From contig JBCFYV010001001.1 in the NCBI GenBank assembly GCA_039000515.1, forward strand, positions 2,922,962 to 2,986,961: DNA of 64,000 bases. Direction: 5' to 3'. The notes under the pieces were generated by a model. The model saw nothing but the letters and a program-made list of their open reading frames with translations, was not told the origin of the DNA and did no database searches. This document shows, in pieces, positions 56,355 to 64,000 of this stretch. Source of the stretch: Timema cristinae. Its lineage: Eukaryota; Arthropoda; Insecta; Phasmatodea; Timematidae. Within the stretch, counting starts at the first letter, position 1. Every line of letters begins with the position of its first letter. A program made the position numbers and the translations under genes.

Positions 56355-57510
56355 ACTGTGACCTTTGCCTCCTCCTTCAGCTCCCAGAATTTCCTTTTTC
56401 CTTCGAATCATCCAACATTTGAGCCCTAATCCTTCCTAAGCTCCTATTTCCCTCAACCTTTCCCTCTATGACGCCGTGCAGAAGACAGTTTCCACTAAGG
56501 ATGTGTCCGATCCAGTTTGCTTTGCACCAAAGAATCACATCCAAAATGGATCTCTTCTCACCAACTTTTCTTAGGACGTCTTCATTTTGTCACACTGTCT
56601 GTCCAACTGATCTTCTCAAGTCTTCTCCAGCACCACATTTCAAAGCTCTCCGAATATTTCTTTTCCATCTTCCTAAGAGTCCAGGTTTCTGTTCTATGCA
56701 GCACAATTCTCCAAATGTAGCATTTCATAAGTTTCTTCCTCAGTTCCAAATTCAACTTGCTGGTCAGCAGTAACCTCTTCTTCTTGAAAGCTTCCTTGGC
56801 CATGGCAACCCTTGACCTAATTTCCTTGGTGCAGTAGAGATCCTTTGTCAGCAGACTTCCCAGGTACTTGAACTACTCTATGTTTTACAACACCTGGTTT
56901 CCAATTTTGATTTTCAGCAGCTCTTAATTTTTTGAAATCACCATCACTTTTGACTTGTCAACGTTGATCTCCATGCCATATCTTCTCCCTATGTTCACCA
57001 GCCGGTCCATCATTTCCTGCAACTCTTTTTTACTTTTGGACAGCAATGCTTCATAAGCTGTCTATTTTATTGTGATTTGCGTCCTCCTATCCTGAAATTG
57101 CCATGTACCTCCAGGACTTCCCTGAACGGCCACTCTCCATACAAGTTGAACAGACTGGGTGACAAACAGTATCCCTGCCTCACTCCTTCCTATCTCAACA
57201 CTGTTGCTCTCTCCATCATTCAGCCTCACCTTCACTCGATATCCCAGGTATAGTCAGTCTTCTGTCCCTCCAGTATTTCCATACATTTCTTCCATTTCAC
57301 GCCATAAAACGCTTTTTTCCCCCCGTAGATAAAACCAATGTAGTCTTCTTCCCTGACTTCCAGCACTCTCTCTGAAACTATTCTCAGCGTCCTGCTGGCA
57401 TCTCTGGTTCCTTTTCTGAATCCAAATTGGTCATCTTTCATCACACTTTATATTTTCTGTTCCAGTCCCCTATTGATTATTCTTGCCACAGTCTTCCCCA
57501 CATGAGAGTT
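56355..57510 (-). pseudogene. Non-LTR reverse transcriptase, haplotype copy 2
   Basis: The allelic copy of 46035-47189 with the same stops and the DDQFGFRKGTRDA motif. Confidence 0.85.
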
Positions 57511-57570
57511 GAGGCTGATGGTCCTGTCTGTGGTCACTTCATTTCTTGGATGGTTTCTTCTTCTTTTGAG
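57511..57570 (-). repeat. Single 57-bp unit (unexpanded allele)
   Basis: One unit only, between the same flanks (TTGAGCCACCATGG on the right), where the other haplotype has seven. Confidence 0.93.
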
Positions 57571-57619
57571 CCACCATGGTTACGCCTAGAAAATACTTGG
57601 CCATTCTCCTGTTTCGTAG

Positions 57620-57845
57620 ATTTTATTTATAATTTAGAGGGAGTACATGAGATAGAGGAAGTGAGACTGAGATTATATGGGCATGTAAGCAGGATGGAAA
57701 TAGAGAGGATGCCAAATAAAATGTTGGAAATGAAGTATGTAGGAAAAAAGACCACAAGGGAGGCCAAAAAAGAGATGGGAGGAGCAGATAACAGAAAGTG
57801 TTCAAGTGAGAGGAAAAGAATGGGATGAATTAAAGGAGGAAGAAT
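57620..57845 (+). repeat. LINE L1a coding tail, haplotype copy 2
   Basis: As 47640-47850 but keeping the ACCACAAGGGAGGCC segment. Confidence 0.7.
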
Positions 57846-58167
57846 GGTGGTCCATTTCATTGTCTAATAGTTTTTTCATTTCTTTTCTCATTTTATCACA
57901 GAAATCGGATAGTTTGGACATGTTATTTTCTAGTTTTTTTAAAGTACTTTATTGTTCCTCTCTGATAAATTAGATCAATTTTAATATATGTTAGAGGTGA
58001 TGAGTACTTCCATTATTTTTGTCTAAACAATGTAATTCTTTGGTAAATCGAATCAAATAGCCCAGACTCATAATGATAATAATTTACACAATCGTTTAAC
58101 TTATTTTTATGCTATATTTCTCTATAATCTATCATATTTATTGAAGAACATTATTATTTTGCTTAGG

Positions 58168-58801
58168 CAGAGTGTCCAGCCAAACTATATTTTTAAATAC
58201 CCTGACATTTCCAGGTTTTCCAGCTCCAATTTGCTTTTTTCCAGACCTCTCTATATCAATGTTAAGTGTTTTACAAAAATCATTTTTTAAGATCACAGAT
58301 TAATATAGTGGTTATTTTTCTAGATACATACACATTCTGAAATTGTGTCACTCAATAAAGGGATTAAATGATTTCCGCCTATGGGGAAATGGACTATTTT
58401 AAGTTAAAAATAGATTTCAGTAAAATGGTATTGAATCATTCTTAGTTTCTTCTACTTAAAATGTAGGCCTAACCAAATTTTCGAGCATGTGAATAGCCAT
58501 GACTCAATTTTGGCTAAAGACACGTGGCAGAAGGGTGGAAAGACAAAAAACTCACTTGTTGACCTTGAGAAGTGATATTAGTCTGCTCAACATGGACAAT
58601 AGTGTGAAAGTGATTCCAGGTAGGTATTAACTGGAAGAAAAGTGTTATTTTGACTATTGAAAATAAAAATATGAAGCTTTTTATGGACAAAATGTAAAAA
58701 TTCAAGAAATTTGATCAAATTACCTGATTTTTTCCATGGCTTTTTCCTGACCAAGCAAATTCCCTGACAATTCCTCATTTTCCAGGTCACTGGACACCCT
58801 G
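58168..58801. mobile_element. hAT-like MITE, haplotype copy 2
   Basis: The allele of 48171-48849. The left terminus has one change (CAGAGTGTCCAG), and about 50 bp are absent near 58440. Confidence 0.75.
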
Positions 58802-58849
58802 TTAGTGCACTATATTTCATACCCATTATTTATGGTAATTCAAAATAGA

Positions 58850-59600
58850 CATCAACAACTGTTTCCAGCATGTGACTGGCTCAGTTTAATAAAGTGCCTC
58901 TGTCTTCTTCTGTACTTCCCCCATTCTTGCTTCTTGATTTGCTTCCATTATTCTTATATCACTTACACATCTACTCCTCCAATCTCTTTCTTTGTCCCTC
59001 TTGCAGTCTTTTCCTGGTAGATACTTCATCTCCATCATTTTCTTTGGTGTTCTCTTCTTTTACATCCTCATTACATGCCCATACCATCTTAGTCTTACTT
59101 CCTCTACTATCTCATCTACTCCCACTCTTTACCAAATAAGTTTATTTTTCCTTTTTCTTTAGTTTTATCAATTTCCTTTATTATAAAATTATTCAGCCAC
59201 TGGGCCACCTTGCACTTTACCAGATAAGATAATTCCTAATCTTGTTTCTCCTCGTCACAGCTAACAGCCTCCTGACAAATCTCATTACCATATCTTCCAC
59301 TTTCCTAGCCTCTCTTACATTCAAAGTTCATGTTTCTGCTGCATATGTGACAGTGGGTAAATAGTAAAGTATGCCCTATATAAACAGCACTTCCTTACAT
59401 TTCAAGGGCACTTCTCTTCTCCATAGCAGGTCTCTTACACATATATAGAACAGCTGGCACTGCTGCTTATTAGATCCTCAATATTCTCACCCTTCAACTC
59501 GATCTGCTTTCAAAATGTTTGACACACTGTACCTTTATCAGATCTACTTAATCTAACTTAATAGCTTCACTAGCCCTTATCCTCTTCCATGTCATTACCA
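58850..59600 (-). pseudogene. Non-LTR retrotransposon L1a 3' part, haplotype copy 2
   Basis: The allele of 48895-49645. Confidence 0.7.
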
Positions 59601-60316
59601 CCACCACTTTGCCGTGTTGAATTTCATTCCTCACAGAGTAATTTTTACTAAACGGTTTTCCAAACTCTCTACAAACAAATGTGGGTACACTTCCTCTAAA
59701 TTAACTTCACCCTTTCCTAGCATATTAACATAACTAGTACATATGCGTAAAACCTACTAAAATAAAATAAAACTCTTTTCTAGCTTGAAACAATTTGGAA
59801 AAGGAATACATAAACACTTTTTCCGTGGCTGGAGCCTGTAATCAAACTATACCAACAGAGCCACCACTACTGTTAGCACAAGGGTAGTGATAACATTTGC
59901 TAAGAGAAGGTGTAATAGGGTCAGCCAAATGAACTCTCCAGCCGTTTATCTCATTTTCCTAGTCTGGAGCTGCTACCTATTTATTCAAGTCACTCCTCAT
60001 TTGTGCTTATGAGGCCGAGTTTTATCTCATTCCAGACCCACTGATTAACAAAAAAAAATTGTGGAGGCGTCAGGAATTTAACCCGGACCTCTGTATCTGT
60101 AGCCAGGAACTCTGATCACTAGTTCAGAGGTGTTCGGAATAGATAAACATATGACTAAAAATATTTTTAGGGTACTCTGCCGTAAGGTAGAACAATTTAT
60201 TCATGTAAAAAAATCCTCAGATTTGAAATGAGAATATTAAGATTTAAGGTTCATATAGATTAGACCACATTATACAAATAGTGGATTTGAAAACTACTGT
60301 TATGTTTTTCACTCAC

Positions 60317-60450
60317 CCTGTTTCTGTGTATCCAAACTAAGATATTCATGAAGAAGTGTAAACTGCTCATTCTCTACTATCTCCGGGAACCTGTACCTCA
60401 ACAGCTTCACCAGCAAGTTGTTGCCTCTATTGGTGGACAGGTTGGACTCC
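60317..60450 (-). CDS. ABHD16A: ABHD16A exon (SNRGN segment), haplotype copy 2
   Basis: Identical in length, frame and encoded residues to 50364-50497. It is an allelic duplicate in the scaffold, not a second gene. Confidence 0.93.
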
Positions 60451-61764
60451 CTGGATAGCAGGGAATTAAGAGTGAATTCCTCGACGCACATTTGGGATTC
60501 CACAATTAAATGATTCAGAATCGGAGTTTCAAATAATACAAAGCATCATGCATGAATCAGGATTAGAAGTGATATGTGAAGTCCACTTTTTTATGTTCAA
60601 AGCCAACTCATGAAATGTTATCAAAGCCGAACTGAAGTTTGACTATTATTTGTTAGTTGTTTTATGCTTGAAAATATTATGTTGTGGTTATTAATATAGC
60701 TTTATGCACAAAAATTCATAGGAAAACGTTTTATTACAAAATGGTAATATTTCAGTTTATTCTGATAAATTAAGCTATTATCACACAGTGCAATACAATT
60801 CAGATATGAATAATGATTTGTAATATATATAACAGCTCAAAATGGCAACACATGACCATAAATTAGGTATTTTAGCTAACAATATTTATAGAGGTGAAGC
60901 TTTGTAATTGTCAAAGGTGAAATTTTTTCGAAATGAGGTCGAAGCTGATATTTGTTTCGAAGCCAAGTCAAAGTTTTGAAGCTTCACACAAACACCCCTA
61001 ATATTATACAAAGCATCTGTTATGGTGACAGCTAATTACCCAGCCTTCATTCGTTTTATAATAAATATCTATATGTAGGTCCAAAATCTGATAAGCAAAA
61101 TCCGAAAGTATGGCCAAAAAACTATGTTTTGTAGCTGCCATATTGACCCAAAATAGTGAACGTACATTTTAATTGGCATGTATGTTAACCAGATGTTTGA
61201 GTTATGTAAATGCAAAATTTCAGCACAATCGGTGTAATGTTTTTTACGTGATAGAGTAAAAGCTAAGAAATAAGATTTTTGTAGCCATCATTTTGAAATA
61301 AAATGGTGGATATAAAAAAATTAATTGACCTATATGTTAACCGAACGTTAAAGTTATGTCCATGCGAGATTTCAGCACAATTAGTGTAGTGGTTTTTGCG
61401 TTAAAGAGAGACAAATACCAACTCAGTAGGATAGGATTAATTATGGGGTCAGAGATTACAAGCATAGAAAATATATAATTAAAAGATTCTTTTATACTAT
61501 CACCTCAAGAACATTATACCGGTAGTTTGTTTGTGATTTGGCTTTTCACCCCTTTCTGTTAAATAACAGCTAAGAAGCAGAAATATTACTCATTATTATG
61601 TTAAAATTAATTGAAATAAAGCACTTGGCTAACTGATGACAGTCAACCTGCAACAACGAACATCAGTAGACTCTCTTGACCTGATGAAGCTGTCTGTGAC
61701 AGTGAAAGCTTGTACATCCTTAATTTAAGCCATCATTATAAAATTGTGTTACTAAACTTTGAGT

Positions 61765-62733
61765 GAAGGTACAAGAAAGGTGGATAGAAACGTTTAAATG
61801 AAACAGACACAATATGGCATTCACAATGAAAAGAATAACACAGTTCAAACTTTACAATGTTGCCATTAGGCAAAGAGGTAATGGCAGCCTCATGAAGAAA
61901 ATTGATTGTTACCATCCAATCCCCTAACCTAGGTTTCATTCTATCGGAACTCATCAGGAGGGAGTGAGAAATGTGCAACGAAGCTTCCTAAAAGAGGAAA
62001 CCAAAACACACAAAGGGGAGAGAGAGTAAACTGGTAAAGAATGATGGGACATTTAAATAGGTACATGTATAGGAATAAATAACAAAGGATAAAACAAAGA
62101 AGTGGACATTAGATGTGAATATATAATATATCCCTTTAAGGAAAACCTCTTTCCACTTTATGAGGAATTTATGTTACTACACATATTTGGAAGAAAATGC
62201 AGGAAAGGTGGATAGAAAACATGTAATAGGGCAGCAATTTAAAGTGTAAATCGTCTTCTTCTTTTCAATGTATAAGCCATAGCGGTTGTTCCCTTTTATA
62301 TGTTTTTTATCCACCTTTCCTGTACCTTCTTCCAAATATGTATAGCAAAATACATCATAAAGCAAAAAGGAGTTTTTCTTAAAGAGATATATTATATATT
62401 CGCATACAATGTCCAGTTCCTATGTTTGTTGTTATTTGTTACTTTTACATGTTCCTAACTAAATGTCTAATTATTCTTTACCAATTTCCTTTTTCACCCT
62501 TTTGTGTTTTTTCTTTTAAGAAGATGTGTTGTGCATTTCACACTCCCTTCTGATGAGTTCCGATAGAATGAAACCTAGGTTGGGGGATTGGGTGGTAATG
62601 TTCGATTTTCTTCAAGAGGCAGCTATTCATTACCTCTTTGTCCAGTTCCAGCAATGTTAAATGTGAACTGTGTTCATAGGCCTTATTGTGTTTGTTGCTT
62701 TTATATGTTTCTATACACCTTTCCAATACCTTC
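61765..62733. mobile_element. Foldback family R1, haplotype copy 2
   Basis: The allele of 51816-52758 with about 30 bp more in the left arm (AAACAGACACAATATGGCAT). That segment resembles the 18.2 kb relative, so copy 2 may be closer to the ancestral form. Confidence 0.78.
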
Positions 62734-62916
62734 GTTGAGATCTTTCATATATAACATTTATTTATTACATAATATAGTATATTATTTGCTGCAATTAACC
62801 TTATCTTTTCTTATTTTTCTCAATATTAATGTTTTAAAATATAATTTGAAACTAGTTATGATGTTTAATGCAGATCTAACTCCAGATTACACATATTAGA
62901 ATGAATTCAAACTTAC

Positions 62917-63101
62917 TCTGTACAAATGACTTCATCTTCTGTCCTTCGGACAATGAGGACTGGCCCAGGATAGTTGGTAAGAAGTTGGTAATTGTTCAAG
63001 TTGATGTACTCCCTTATGGTTGTTCGAACTATTGGCGCCAACAACTGAGGCATCTTCAAGATAGCCAGCGGCAGCACATCATCAAATGTTGCGTCCAATA
63101 T
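62917..63101 (-). CDS. ABHD16A: ABHD16A exon (catalytic Asp), haplotype copy 2
   Basis: Same residues, phase and splice sites as 52942-53126. The next exon upstream, with the nucleophile Ser, is expected beyond 64000. Confidence 0.93.
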
Positions 63102-63357
63102 CTGATTGTGAAAAAACATTCACTTAGTTTAACCATGTTAAGAGCTGCCACACCAAATAGGTTTTGTATATTATGTCTACCGAATGTTTCTTAGTAAATT
63201 TCATGATTTTAAGTCAATTTTGAAAAAAACAAAAAAAAAAAGCTAGCCCTGACAATAAATGGGTGGGTAATACAGAACTCACATCAAACTTGTCTAGTCT
63301 GTTTTTATGATGATGGGGAGGTCAAGGTTGGCATCCTGGTTGGTTATAATGAATCAA

Positions 63358-63649
63358 CATCAACTGTTTCTAGGCTGTGGCCGGTTCAGTTTAGTAAAAT
63401 GCCTTCATCTTCCTCTTTCTTTCCACCATTCCTACCCCTTTAACTGATTCCTTTCTTCTCCTCTCACACACTTTCTACTATCTCATCTCTTTCTTAGTCC
63501 CTCTTACATTCTTTTTCCTAAATACTTCATCTCCATCATTTTCTTTGGTATTCTCGCCTTTCTCATCCACATTACATGACCATAACCCCTCAGTCTTGCT
63601 CACTCTACTATCTCATGTACTCTCTGTACCCCCACTCTTTACCAGACAA
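63358..63649 (-). repeat. LINE L1a tail fragment, haplotype copy 2
   Basis: The allele of 53385-53673. Confidence 0.7.
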
Positions 63650-63958
63650 GGTGACCTGGTGGTCTAGGGGTAAGATGTCAATGACTTCTGTGGTGGGGGT
63701 CCAGGGTTCAATCCTTGGTCCTGGCACAGATTTATCTGATTGCTAAACCCTCCCTCTAACTCTGACACAACGTGTATTAATTACAACTTGGGAATGTGTG
63801 GGATGCCAGGCCTCCCCCGTGGTTCGGATCCCACTTTAAACTGTAGGTCCTCTATTTCATCTCACATTCACCCTACCATTACACATTAGCGTAAGCGTAC
63901 GTACAACCTGAATGGGTAGTAAGACACAATAATAATAATATAATAATAATAATAATAA
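63650..63958 (+). mobile_element. SINE-A, full length, inserted beside a LINE tail
   Basis: The complete version of the truncated copy at 53675, with B box GGTTCAATCCTTGG, the body and the tail GTACAACCTGAATGGGTAGT, ending in (TAA)n. The LINE fragment resumes at about 63970. Confidence 0.88.
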
Positions 63959-64000
63959 TTTACTGGACAACTTCATTCCAAATCCTGTTTCTCCTTGTGA

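Larger units (their letters stand above)
53860..63746. repeat. Contig 3 part duplicated from contig 2 (haplotype copy 2)
   Basis: Near-identical to 43536-53759. Visible differences: one 57-bp unit instead of seven, one G fewer in CBM14 exon 3, about 50 bp absent near 58440, about 30 bp extra near 61801, and scattered substitutions in repeats. The ABHD16A exons are unchanged. Confidence 0.95.

Noticed and set aside
53860..63746. A true tandem duplication creating second ABHD16A and CBM14 genes
   Set aside because: Both ends of the repeat coincide with contig ends beside a 100-N gap, and only the same partial exon sets are repeated.

Overview
This is a 64 kb window of an animal genome: AT-rich, full of introns and very rich in repeats. 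It is almost certainly from an arthropod and probably an insect. The evidence is a PGRP immune receptor with a membrane anchor, a chitin-binding peritrophin-type protein, an ABHD16A lipid hydrolase of animal type, and abundant tRNA-derived SINEs, MITEs and non-LTR retrotransposon scraps. The order cannot be fixed from the sequence.

Genes. (1) A PGRP-LC-like receptor on the + strand, 7525-15152, has four exons whose splice phases all agree and encode 360 residues. The order is cytoplasmic region, one membrane span, then a PGRP domain without amidase residues. (2) ABHD16A lies on the - strand. Only its last four coding exons are seen (53126-52942, 50497-50364, 24764-24619, 23882-23772), giving 191 C-terminal residues. 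The catalytic Asp and His are present; the nucleophile Ser must lie beyond the window. (3) A secreted chitin-binding (CBM14-like) protein on the + strand, 35470-45385, has four phase-matched exons and 224 residues. It sits entirely inside a 25.6 kb ABHD16A intron, on the opposite strand.

Assembly structure. Two 100-N gaps (43053-43152 and 53760-53859) split the window into three contigs. Contig 2 from 43536 to its end and contig 3 from its start to 63746 are the same about 10 kb of sequence. Because each copy stops exactly at a gap, the two are best read as alternative haplotypes placed in tandem, not as a biological duplication. The second copies of CBM14 exons 3-4 and of two ABHD16A exons should not be counted as extra genes. 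The haplotypes differ by a 57-bp tandem array (7 copies versus 1), by a 1-bp frameshift in CBM14 exon 3, and by several smaller indels.

Repeats. The rest is mobile and tandem DNA. SINE-A and SINE-B have different tRNA-like heads but share one 3' tail. SINE-A boundaries are fixed by perfect target-site duplications. A recurrent foldback family carries two tRNA-like units head to head, pointing outward. Several TIR elements are bounded by target duplications: a hAT-like element with a perfect 8-bp duplication, a pogo-like element with TA, and a 154-bp hairpin with TA. A 2.9 kb foldback element has 9-bp direct repeats and modular subterminal arrays. Minisatellites lie at 1.8-2.6, 9.0-9.5, 31.3-32.1, 36.6-37.3 and 47.2-47.6 kb. 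No confident functional tRNA, rRNA or CRISPR feature was seen.

The three genes share no obvious pathway. The PGRP would sense bacterial peptidoglycan at the cell surface, ABHD16A would hydrolyse phosphatidylserine at internal membranes, and the chitin-binding protein would be secreted to cuticle, gut lining or another chitinous matrix.
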